From Defluviicoccus vanus (GTDB taxonomy: Bacteria; Pseudomonadota; Alphaproteobacteria; Rhodospirillales; Defluviicoccaceae), in contig NZ_CP053923.1 in the NCBI RefSeq assembly GCF_014672695.1, positions 906,611 to 913,270 of the forward strand: a stretch of 6,660 bases of DNA, in the 5' to 3' direction. This document shows, in pieces, positions 1 through 6,227 of the stretch. The position numbers were made by a program, and so were the translations under genes. A model generated the notes under the pieces. The model made no database searches and was not told where the DNA came from. It worked only from the letters and a program-made list of their open reading frames with translations. Positions within the stretch are counted from its first letter, which is position 1. The number at the start of each line of letters is the position of its first letter.

Positions 1-270
1 GGGTAAAAACAGATCACGGCCAACCTGAAAGATATCGGTGTGGGTGAACCCAGAAAGAATCAGCTGGGCATAGGGCTTAGCCGCGGCCAGATACCTGTCG
101 TCAGCAACATCCAGGACGATGTTATTCGCTGCGATCGGTCGAGCCGTGAACAGGCCAAGTCCGCACTCGGGTGTTGGTGCTATATAAATGTACGTATATT
201 TTCCGAGTTTTTCCTGAGGCCGTTCAACACAATTATGATGGTGTATCGTGCGCTGATGCATCTTCAGCAT
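1..270 (-). CDS. SET-domain protein, N-terminal part (runs off left edge)
   Basis: An open minus-strand frame of 90 codons begins after an in-frame TGA at 307-309 and is still open at base 1, so the gene is cut by the window edge. From about residue 27 it reads like the start of a SET domain (the fold of protein-lysine methyltransferases): IAPTPECGLGLFTARPIAAN matches the opening beta-hairpin pattern 'G.GLF...I..G', followed by a region ending FTHTDIFQVGRDLFLP. The catalytic half (NHxxxPN-like and GEExxxxY-like motifs) would lie outside the window, so activity cannot be judged. ATG at 268-270 is taken as the start. ATG at 259-261 is equally possible and is better spaced from the GAGGGG at 271-276. 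The first ~26 residues are not recognisable, and codons around 181-215 are AT-rich compared with the rest. It lies 77 bases downstream of the GGDEF-EAL gene on the same strand. The family call is by pattern recognition only. Confidence 0.62.
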   Translation of the reverse strand, partial: MLKMHQRTIHHHNCVERPQEKLGKYTYIYIAPTPECGLGLFTARPIAANNIVLDVADDRYLAAAKPYAQLILSGFTHTDIFQVGRDLFLP

Positions 271-347
271 CCCCTCTTTCACTGCGATGCATGTGAGTCT
301 AAGGGATCATTCCTAACATTTAGTTAGCTGCCGGCGCACGTCAGACG
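271..347 (-). other. Intergenic gap with a short inverted repeat
   Basis: These 77 bases separate the response-regulator stop from the left-edge SET gene. The one structure seen is CTAAC-N5-GTTAG at 313-327, a perfect 5+5 inverted repeat in AT-rich sequence, suitable for a small operator but too short to be compelling. No stem followed by a T-run is visible, so no terminator can be called after the GGDEF-EAL gene, and read-through into the SET gene is possible. No confident -35/-10 pair was found. Confidence 0.3.
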
Positions 348-2642
348 CTACGTTCCGATAGCCCTGGGCCGGCCGGTAAACTGGGCACAGCGCTCACGGT
401 CGCGAACCCACTGCTCGAAGTCTGCAGCGGCGACCGGTCGGCTAAACAGATAGCCTTGCGCCTCGTCACACCCTCGCGAGCGGAGAAAATCGAGCTGGTG
501 GGTCTCCTCTACCCCTTCGGCGACCACCTGCAGGCCCAACTGATGGGCGAGCGCAATCATGGCGCTGACGATGGCTTCGTCGCCGGGATCCTTGTTGAGG
601 TCACTGACGAAGGACGTGTCAATCTTCAGCGTATTCAACGCAAAGCGCTTCAGATAGCTGAAGGACGAGTAACCGGTGCCAAAGTCGTCGATCGCCACCT
701 TGAGCCCCAGATCCTTGATCCGGGACAGCAGGAAGGCGCTCAACTTGGTGTCCTCCATGAGCACGCTTTCGGTTAGTTCGAGTTCGATCAACGACGGATC
801 GATCCCCGTATCGGCGAGCACCTGGGCAAGACGATCGGCAAGCAACCGATGGCGGAATTGGACGGTAGACAGATTGATCGACACCACGAGGGGTGGCAGG
901 TCGGCAGCGTGCCAGGCTGCAGTCTGCCGACACGCCTCCTGCAACACCCAGTCGCCGATGGGCAGGATCAGGCCGTTTTCTTCCGCCATCGGGATGAACT
1001 CGCCCGGCATGACGAAGCCTTCGTCCGGCTGCTGCCAGCGTAGCAGTGCCTCCATGCCGACGACCCTCAGGCTGGCAATGTCGATCCGCGGCTGGTAGAA
1101 GAGCACGAACTCGCCCCGCTCGAGCGCCTTGCTCAGCTTCGTTTCGATGGAAAAGCGGCGTGCCGCCGGGATACGCATCGTCTCCGAGAAGAAGCGGTGG
1201 CAGTTCCGGCCTTGCTCCTTCGCATGGTACATCGCCATATCGGCGTGCTTGAGCAGTGTCGAGGCGCTGGTCCCGTCGTCGGGATAGACACTGATGCCAA
1301 TGGTGGCGGTGATACTCACCTCGTCTTCTTCAAAAATGAAGGGCTGCGACAGCGCCTCGGCGATCCGGACGGCGACACGGTCGGCGTCGACGGCGTCAGT
1401 TATCTTCGACAGAATCAGCACGAACTCGTCGCCGCCGAGGCGGGAGACTGACTCGTGCTGTTGTTCCGCCAGCAGGTTTTCCACCTCCCCCTGCCTGAGG
1501 AGGAGGTCGCTCTTGCGAACGCAGGAGAGCAGACGCTTGGCAACTTCACGCAGCAGGGCGTCGCCGCTGTGGTGACCGAGGGTGTCATTGATCCGCTTGA
1601 AGTTATCCACATCGAGAAAGAGCACCGCGAGGCGGTGTCGATAACGCTCCGCCATCGCCAGGCCGTGCTGAAGCAGATCTTCCATCAGCAGGCGGTTGGG
1701 CAGACCGGTCACCGTGTCGAAGTAGGCCAGCTGGCGTATCCGCGCCTCCGCGTCGCGGCGTTCCGTGATGTCGAACCAGCAGCCAACCAGTTCCAGCGCC
1801 CTGCCGGACGCGTCGCGCAGAATCCGCATCCGGTCACTCACCCAGCGATACTCGCCGGAGGAATTCCGCCACCGATATTCGATCGAGACTTCCTCAAGTT
1901 GGTGGATTTGCTCCAGCGCCGCGTAGACCCGTGGCAGGTCCTCACTATGGACTCTTTCGATCCAGAACCGTGGATCGCTGAGGAAGGACGCCGGGTCCCA
2001 GCCGAAGTGACGACTGACGTTGTCACTCACCAAGGCTGGTGATTGATCGCGCGCCGGCGCCGAACTGTAAACAACCACAGACGTCGACGCGACCACCTGC
2101 TCCAGTGTCTGTCTTGTCGTCTGCAAATTACGATGCGCTAGCCACTTGGCCGATAGCGTGTACGCAAGCTGCCGTAGCTCACTCGCATGAATAGGCTTCT
2201 GACAATAGAGAAGTTTATCAGGCGGTGGGACTCGTGAGTGGATCTGATCTGGGCTGATATCGGAATAGCCGGTGACGAAGACAATATTGATTTCTCCGTC
2301 CAACTTCCGGATACGCTCTGCAGCATTGACCCCGTCCCGTCCGGGCGGCATCCGGACGTCGAGAAATGCGATGGCGAACGGACGTCCCTCGCGAATCGAG
2401 TCTTCGACCGCGCGTACCGCCTCGTCTCCTTGGCGACACAGGCACAACGAGAATTGCGGTTGCTGCGGCTGTTCTTGCGTATTGCCGAACAGTTCAGCTT
2501 CAAGATCCGCCAGTTTGCTCTGTCGATCGTCCGGTTCAGCCGGCCCCGCCAGAATGGAGGCATATTCATCGAGGATGCCCTGTTCATCGTCTGCGATAAG
2601 GATGCGAGGAGCGCTGACGTTTTTTTCGTTATCAGGGATCAT
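348..2642 (-). CDS. Response regulator REC-PAS-GGDEF-EAL (c-di-GMP turnover)
   Basis: Cytoplasmic 764-residue protein with no membrane segment. The order is receiver (about 11-165), linker helix, PAS with PAC (about 180-295), GGDEF (about 305-485) and EAL (about 500-750). The receiver has acidic D18/D19, phospho-acceptor D95 in FLDVRMP, T124 and K149, so it should accept a phosphoryl group. Its segment between helix 1 and strand 2 is long and Gln-rich (about 33-63). GGDEF is intact at 403-407, so diguanylate cyclase activity (2 GTP to c-di-GMP) is expected. The EAL side keeps EAL at 531-533, N590, the DDFGTGYSS loop at 652-660 and E709, so phosphodiesterase activity is also expected. An RxxD motif (R376-D379) is followed by a ~18-residue insertion before GGDEF. 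ATG at 2640-2642 is chosen because AGGAAG (2649-2654) lies 6 bases upstream; an open-frame start 13 codons earlier would overlap the kinase gene. It follows the kinase by 10 bases. The dominant activity cannot be told from sequence. Confidence 0.95.
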   Translation of the reverse strand: MIPDNEKNVSAPRILIADDEQGILDEYASILAGPAEPDDRQSKLADLEAELFGNTQEQPQQPQFSLCLCRQGDEAVRAVEDSIREGRPFAIAFLDVRMPPGRDGVNAAERIRKLDGEINIVFVTGYSDISPDQIHSRVPPPDKLLYCQKPIHASELRQLAYTLSAKWLAHRNLQTTRQTLEQVVASTSVVVYSSAPARDQSPALVSDNVSRHFGWDPASFLSDPRFWIERVHSEDLPRVYAALEQIHQLEEVSIEYRWRNSSGEYRWVSDRMRILRDASGRALELVGCWFDITERRDAEARIRQLAYFDTVTGLPNRLLMEDLLQHGLAMAERYRHRLAVLFLDVDNFKRINDTLGHHSGDALLREVAKRLLSCVRKSDLLLRQGEVENLLAEQQHESVSRLGGDEFVLILSKITDAVDADRVAVRIAEALSQPFIFEEDEVSITATIGISVYPDDGTSASTLLKHADMAMYHAKEQGRNCHRFFSETMRIPAARRFSIETKLSKALERGEFVLFYQPRIDIASLRVVGMEALLRWQQPDEGFVMPGEFIPMAEENGLILPIGDWVLQEACRQTAAWHAADLPPLVVSINLSTVQFRHRLLADRLAQVLADTGIDPSLIELELTESVLMEDTKLSAFLLSRIKDLGLKVAIDDFGTGYSSFSYLKRFALNTLKIDTSFVSDLNKDPGDEAIVSAMIALAHQLGLQVVAEGVEETHQLDFLRSRGCDEAQGYLFSRPVAAADFEQWVRDRERCAQFTGRPRAIGT

Positions 2643-2648
2643 TGTAAG

Positions 2649-2654
2649 CTTCCT
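2649..2654 (-). promoter_or_regulatory. Ribosome binding site of the response-regulator gene
   Basis: AGGAAG on the minus strand, 6 bases before ATG 2642 and overlapping the TAG stop of the kinase gene (2653-2655). It decides the start of the GGDEF-EAL gene and suggests translational coupling with the kinase. Confidence 0.75.
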
Positions 2655-4539
2655 AAGCGGTATTGGTCGAGGTATCGGCACGCTTCAATAGAACGTGAAG
2701 AGTTGCGCCCTGATTAATACCAGCACTTTCGGCGAATATTTTTCCATTCATTGCAGTGACGCTGTTTGCACACCAATGAAGTCCAGCCCCGCGTTTACTT
2801 TCCTTCTTGGTGGAAAAGCCGCGCTTGAAAATGTCTGCAAGGTGTTCGGCGGCAATGCCGATCCCATCGTCGCGGATTGCCAGGTCGATGAACGCCTCGC
2901 CATCGAGCTGCCGCGTGGAGGCCGAAACTGCAATTGTTCCTGCAGCCTTGCCGGAGGCAGCAATCGCTTCGATCGCGTTGACGAAGAGGTTTTGCAGGAC
3001 GTGCTTCAGCACGAAGCTTTCGGATGCTGCCGCCGGCTGCGTTTCGATCTCAGGGTCAACGTGAATGGCGACCGCTACGTCCGGGAACGACGGCACCGTT
3101 GCGAGTGTCTCCTGGATACAGGTCGCGAGCGAAATCGCCTCGATCTTGTTGCCGATGCGGCTAAAGCGATCCAAGTCGCCCAGAACGTCTTCGACGCGAA
3201 GGAGATCCTGGGAGATCGCGGTCAAATCATCGGCAACCCTGTTCTGCCGATGCTGCAAGTCCTGCACCGACAGCGCGATGTAAGCGGCGATTTTGCTTTT
3301 GCGCTCCGGCGCCATCCGGTCTGAGGTGAATTCGGCAACAGCAGTATCAAGTTGCGTCGTCGATCGGGCGGAGATCTGCTCCTGCAGCCGTTCTACCCGC
3401 GTCATCGCCGGCATCAGTTGGTTGCGCAGGTTATGCAGAACGCCGGAAGCCATGTGGGCGATGCCGGAATGATACGAGTGCTCCAGCAGCCGGTTGCGTG
3501 CTTCGGCAAGGCTCGCCAGCATGCGATCGAATTCACGACCGAGAATGCCGATCTCATCGCGCCGCGGCAGGGCGACGCGGCGGCTGAGGGCGCCATCGGC
3601 ACCGATTTCGACGACTTGCCGGGTAAGCCTCACCAGCGGCCCGACAAGGACCCACTGCAGGAGGACCGCCAGGACCGCCATGATCACGATCGCCGTGACT
3701 GCGACGCCGCCGACCGAGGCGACAAGCACCCGTTGACCGATTTGCGAGATGTCGCGCTTGACTTTCGCCGACACCAGCAACAACGGCTTGCCTTGGGCAT
3801 CGCGGATCAGCGAGTAGGCAGTCAGCTGATCCTTGTCCGTCTCCTCGACGAAATGCGACGCGTCGGAGTCGAGAATTTGCCGATATGCGCTACTCGCCGG
3901 TTCGGCCAGCGCATCGACCAGGGTCACGGTAAAGTCGACTTTGATTTTCTCCTTGAGTTTGGCAATCAGATCGTCGTCGACGAATCGACCGAAAAGAAAT
4001 GTACCAACCGAAGGGCCTTCGCCATTACTCTTGACGATTGGCCGCGAAGCGACGAACGCTGGACCATCCGGGGTCAGGACAACGCCGGCTATCCTGCTGT
4101 TGTCATCGGGGTGCGTCAGTAACGGATGATTCTCGCCTAATCCACCCAGCGTCCAGTCCACCCGCCGCGTCTGATTTTGCTTGCGGTCGAAAACGACAGA
4201 AAAGATTTTAACCTTGCGCGAGTTGTAGATCTCGGCAATATCGAGATGAAGATTTCGCAGAGTTTCTTCGGCAAGATTGCTTACCGGATAGGCCTTGTCG
4301 CCACCTTTGGCGTATTTGTAGCTGTCATCCCAGCTCGAATAGTCCCACAACGTCTTGTCGACGTCCTCGATCTCCGAGTTGATCGCCTCAATAACGCGTT
4401 GAATGTTGCGCTTAGCCGCCTGCTGTTCCAACGCCAGGAAAGTTGGGAACACAAGGATTTTCAGCACGAAAAAGTTAGCAATCGCCGACATCAACAGCGC
4501 GAAGGCGATGACGCTTAGCACTTTAGCGCGGATGTTCAC
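2653..4539 (-). CDS. CHASE4-HAMP sensor histidine kinase
   Basis: Inner-membrane kinase of 628 residues. Order: short basic start, membrane segment (about 7-34), periplasmic sensor (about 36-266) with a CHASE4 signature (WDYSSWDDSYKY, about 65-76), second membrane segment (about 271-299), HAMP (about 299-352), dimerisation helix with phospho-acceptor H369 in GVLHNLRNQL, and a HATPase domain (about 505-620). The ATP site shows the N box (N517, N521), DDGIG (557-561), the F box IFKRGFSTKKE and a G2 box GAGLHW (584-589). The HN..N style H box and GLHW-type G2 box are seen in an atypical kinase group without a standard HisKA domain. Role: sense an envelope or periplasmic signal, autophosphorylate and phosphorylate the receiver encoded 10 bases downstream. 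GTG 4537-4539 is preferred because GGAGG (4550-4554) lies 10 bases upstream and the protein then starts directly before the first membrane helix. A TTG at 4573-4575 would add 12 residues, with poorer spacing to its GGGAG. The ligand is unknown. Confidence 0.93.
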   Translation of the reverse strand: MNIRAKVLSVIAFALLMSAIANFFVLKILVFPTFLALEQQAAKRNIQRVIEAINSEIEDVDKTLWDYSSWDDSYKYAKGGDKAYPVSNLAEETLRNLHLDIAEIYNSRKVKIFSVVFDRKQNQTRRVDWTLGGLGENHPLLTHPDDNSRIAGVVLTPDGPAFVASRPIVKSNGEGPSVGTFLFGRFVDDDLIAKLKEKIKVDFTVTLVDALAEPASSAYRQILDSDASHFVEETDKDQLTAYSLIRDAQGKPLLLVSAKVKRDISQIGQRVLVASVGGVAVTAIVIMAVLAVLLQWVLVGPLVRLTRQVVEIGADGALSRRVALPRRDEIGILGREFDRMLASLAEARNRLLEHSYHSGIAHMASGVLHNLRNQLMPAMTRVERLQEQISARSTTQLDTAVAEFTSDRMAPERKSKIAAYIALSVQDLQHRQNRVADDLTAISQDLLRVEDVLGDLDRFSRIGNKIEAISLATCIQETLATVPSFPDVAVAIHVDPEIETQPAAASESFVLKHVLQNLFVNAIEAIAASGKAAGTIAVSASTRQLDGEAFIDLAIRDDGIGIAAEHLADIFKRGFSTKKESKRGAGLHWCANSVTAMNGKIFAESAGINQGATLHVLLKRADTSTNTA

Positions 4540-4608
4540 GTTCCTCTCGCCTCCCCCAAAGCGGTAACCCGCCAATACTCCCGAACTAACAATGCCGCAT
4601 CACACGCA
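4540..4608 (-). other. Short gap between porin and kinase genes
   Basis: A 69-base spacer. It holds the GGAGG of the kinase gene and a small stem (GCGG-GTTA-CCGC, 4561-4572, minus strand) followed by only TTT. That is too weak for a confident terminator, but it could reduce read-through from the porin into the signalling genes. No convincing sigma70 promoter was recognised, so whether the kinase is transcribed with the porin is open. Confidence 0.3.
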
Positions 4609-5529
4609 TCAAAAAGACGCGCCAAGCGAAAAGGTAACGCGCGGCTCGCATTGATTGGTGCCAGAGAAGCACTGGCTCTTGCTGAGATTGGTGTCGGTAT
4701 AGGCTATCCCTAACGTGATCTTCTCCACGGTCAGGGAAACGGCGACGCGCCAGTCCTGATAGTTGTCTACGCCATAGGTGGCGTTGTCCTCGATCCACTG
4801 ATGCCCGGTGGTCGCCTCGACACCCAGCGTCACGGCGTGTATTGGCTGTTGCCAACGCACCCCGGCAAGAAGGTAGTGGGCGTTCCCCGAATTGGCGAAG
4901 AAGTCGGGTGAGTACGAGTACTGCGCCTGCAGCGAGAAATGATCATCCAGAGCATAGCTCAGATGCAGCGGTATTTCCCAATAGTTATAATTTAGATTCG
5001 AATTCGCTCCCGGATAGGCATAGTATTGCCCGCCGATATCCCAATCGAGATCGGCAATTGTTCCGGAAAAGCCGAAGGTCAGATCGAGTTCGACCGACGC
5101 CTCGCCGCCATCGTTGAAGTCGACGTTCGAGCCCCAGAAGCCCACATAGGGCTGGGCGTCCGGCAACCCGACATCGACGCTGTAGGTCAGGCCGCCCTGA
5201 ATAGCCGGATTGTGGTCAGTATTGGTAATGCCACGAAAGATGTAATCGGAAACCAGCGCAACGTCGGCGGTAATTTCACCGGGCAGTACACTTGCATCCT
5301 CTGCCTCTTCACCGGGCTCTGGCTCGGCGTCGGACGACGCGGCGCCCTCGCCGTCGGTCTCTGCCGCCGCATCCTCGGCCACCGCGTCGTCGCTGGCATC
5401 GGTGCCCTGCAGATCGCCCGTGACAATCGCCGTGGGGGAATCCTCTGCCGTTGCCACGTCCGTTGCGTTGGCCGATTGGCTCAGGACAAATGTCACTACT
5501 GGAATCGCCAAGATGGCGGCGCGCCGCAT
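4609..5529 (-). CDS. TorF/Gcw_chp-family putative outer-membrane porin
   Basis: 306-residue precursor of a small beta-barrel. A Sec signal peptide with basic MRR, a hydrophobic core and an Ala-Asn-Ala site (20-22) predicts cleavage after residue 22. From about 86 the protein matches the TIGR02001/Gcw_chp family: ADVALVSDYIFRGITNTDHN, then QPYVGFWGSNVDF, alternating aromatic strands such as DIGGQYYAYPG, and a last strand ending in Phe (VTFSLGASF), the usual signal for the BAM outer-membrane insertion machinery. Two cysteines near the C-terminus (C287, C294) could form an extracellular disulfide. Residues 23-85, before the barrel, are strikingly acidic: 20 Asp or Glu and no Lys or Arg. ATG 5527-5529 is chosen because GGAGG (5535-5539) lies 5 bases upstream and the signal peptide starts there; an open-frame extension of 56 codons would overlap the SET gene and lacks any targeting logic. 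Substrate unknown. The family often sits beside nitrogen or respiratory genes, which is background, not proof. Confidence 0.9.
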   Translation of the reverse strand: MRRAAILAIPVVTFVLSQSANATDVATAEDSPTAIVTGDLQGTDASDDAVAEDAAAETDGEGAASSDAEPEPGEEAEDASVLPGEITADVALVSDYIFRGITNTDHNPAIQGGLTYSVDVGLPDAQPYVGFWGSNVDFNDGGEASVELDLTFGFSGTIADLDWDIGGQYYAYPGANSNLNYNYWEIPLHLSYALDDHFSLQAQYSYSPDFFANSGNAHYLLAGVRWQQPIHAVTLGVEATTGHQWIEDNATYGVDNYQDWRVAVSLTVEKITLGIAYTDTNLSKSQCFSGTNQCEPRVTFSLGASF

Positions 5530-5534
5530 CGGTA

Positions 5535-5539
5535 CCTCC
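5535..5539 (-). promoter_or_regulatory. Ribosome binding site of the porin gene
   Basis: A full GGAGG on the minus strand, 5 bases before ATG 5529. It fixes the start at the signal peptide rather than at the upstream ATG within the SET gene. Confidence 0.8.
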
Positions 5540-5563
5540 GTGGTTAGGGGCTGTCGCGGTTGC

Positions 5564-5941
5564 TTATTCGCTCGGATTGGCGAACGGCGGTTCGAACCAA
5601 AAGGTGAAGTAATCGCAGGTGAGTTCTTCACCTTTGCGGATGTCCCGGGTGGCCCAGCCGAACTGTTCATCCCAGGCGGTATTCGGCTGCTCCGCATGAT
5701 TCATGAAGCGTGAATTATCGACGGAGATCACCATGGTCCGGTCGCCAGGATCAACGAAGGCAAAGATCCGCATGAAGCGCGCGAACTCAGCACCATAGGT
5801 GAGGGTCTTTTCACGCGTCATGACGATGTCGATGTCTTCGACGAATTCGTAGATGCGGGTTCCCTGGTTGATGTCCTCGCCAGCAAAGACGCCCACACCG
5901 TGGATGTCACTGGGCGCAACGTAGTTCTTGACGATCATCAT
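5564..5941 (-). CDS. Small SET-domain protein, putative protein-lysine methyltransferase
   Basis: 125-residue protein that is almost entirely a bare SET domain, without the zinc-binding pre- or post-SET parts of eukaryotic enzymes. Visible motifs: IHGVGVFAGEDINQG (about 13-27, opening strands and the G.G.FA pattern), DNSRFMNHAEQPNT (75-88; N81-H82 correspond to the NHSCxPN motif that contacts S-adenosylmethionine, with Ala-Glu in place of Ser-Cys), and IRKGEELTCDYF (101-112; Y111 corresponds to the catalytic Tyr). The fold and key residues therefore look complete, and lysine methylation of a protein using S-adenosylmethionine is the likely reaction. The target is unknown. No signal peptide, so cytoplasmic. 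Start is uncertain: ATG 5939-5941 or the next codon give the usual MxxVK opening, while a GTG at 5954-5956 behind AGGACAGG would add five residues. The porin start lies 34 bases downstream on the same strand, suggesting co-transcription. Confidence 0.82.
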   Translation of the reverse strand: MMIVKNYVAPSDIHGVGVFAGEDINQGTRIYEFVEDIDIVMTREKTLTYGAEFARFMRIFAFVDPGDRTMVISVDNSRFMNHAEQPNTAWDEQFGWATRDIRKGEELTCDYFTFWFEPPFANPSE

Positions 5942-5956
5942 CGGCGCACAACCCAC

Positions 5957-5971
5957 CCTGTCCTGAACAGG
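5957..5971. repeat. Inverted repeat CCTGT-N5-ACAGG at the SET gene start
   Basis: A perfect 5+5 inverted repeat with a 5-base spacer, 16 bases upstream of the preferred SET start codon and touching the alternative GTG start. It contains the AGGA-type sequence that could serve as ribosome binding site for the GTG start, so it could be an operator or a small RNA hairpin affecting translation. It is not a LexA box: the CTGT and ACAG halves are 5, not 8, bases apart. Short enough to arise by chance. Confidence 0.3.
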
Positions 5972-6033
5972 CCCAGTGTCGCCGAAAAAGATGAACGGCC
6001 ACTTAACCGCCTATAGACAAAGCCAGCCGCGCC

Positions 6034-6041
6034 TGACGTCA
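6034..6041. promoter_or_regulatory. Palindrome TGACGTCA, possible operator
   Basis: A perfect 8-base palindrome in the divergent region, about 170 bases upstream of the predicted permease transcription start and about 95 bases upstream of the SET start. Possible half-site arrangement for a dimeric regulator; no flanking symmetry was seen, so support is thin. Confidence 0.2.
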
Positions 6042-6065
6042 TGCGTCGGAGGATTTGCAGCCAGG

Positions 6066-6112
6066 CGCGCCCCTCGCCCGCGCGTCCTGACGCGTGGGGG
6101 GGGAGAGGCGCG
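6066..6112. repeat. Long GC-rich imperfect inverted repeat (hairpin or enhancer-like site)
   Basis: The inner part is a 9-base-pair stem, CCCGCGCGT (6077-6085) against ACGCGTGGG (6090-6098), with loop CCTG and a single G-T pair. An outer stem pairs CGCGCCCCTC (6066-6075) with GAGAGGCGCG (6103-6112) with one mismatch. No T-run follows on either strand, so it is not a normal intrinsic terminator. Its centre lies near -120 relative to the start site predicted from the sigma54 element, a usual distance for an enhancer-binding protein. It could equally be a structural element of GC-rich DNA. Confidence 0.5.
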
Positions 6113-6181
6113 GCGCGGCAGCGACGGGGTGCGGGTAAGGGCGGCAGCAGACGCAGGGGATGCGGCTCGCCCCCCTCACGC

Positions 6182-6197
6182 TGGCCTTGATCTTGCT
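6182..6197 (+). promoter_or_regulatory. Sigma54 (RpoN) -24/-12 promoter element
   Basis: TGGCCTTGATCTTGCT matches the RpoN consensus TGGCACG-N4-TTGCW at TGGC and at all of TTGCT, with exactly 12 bases from the GG to the GC dinucleotide. The three deviations are in the ACG part. The predicted transcription start is about 6208, giving a leader of about 28 bases that contains AAGGAG and ends at the permease ATG. In Pseudomonas aeruginosa ethanolamine catabolism is known to depend on RpoN and the enhancer-binding protein EatR, which fits the downstream gene. Seen: the match and spacing. Inferred: its function. Confidence 0.68.
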
Positions 6198-6221
6198 TGC
6201 CGACAATGGGCATAGCGGGAC

Positions 6222-6227
6222 AAGGAG
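6222..6227 (+). promoter_or_regulatory. Ribosome binding site of the permease gene
   Basis: AAGGAG, 8 bases before ATG 6236. It supports that start for the partial permease gene. Confidence 0.75.

Noticed and set aside
40..327. 95-codon plus-strand frame at the left end
   Set aside because: It has no recognisable domain and no good ribosome binding site, and it lies opposite the minus-strand frame that reads as a SET domain.
1455..2042. 195-codon plus-strand frame
   Set aside because: Antisense shadow of the PAS-GGDEF part of the response regulator; no independent support.
3662..3679. Tandem AGGACCGCC repeat
   Set aside because: Two copies inside codons of the kinase's second membrane segment; explained by coding for Ala/Val/Leu runs.
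3352..4122. 256-codon open frame on the plus strand
   Set aside because: Antisense to the well-supported histidine kinase; long open antisense frames are common opposite GC-rich genes, and the product shows no domain.
4561..4575. Possible intrinsic terminator between porin and kinase
   Set aside because: The stem is only four or five pairs with just three T after it.
5026..5547. 173-codon plus-strand frame
   Set aside because: Antisense to the porin and its signal peptide; the composition simply mirrors the porin codons.
5957..5971. LexA (SOS) box reading of CCTGT-N5-ACAGG
   Set aside because: The spacing between CTGT and ACAG is 5, not the 8 of the gamma-proteobacterial box.
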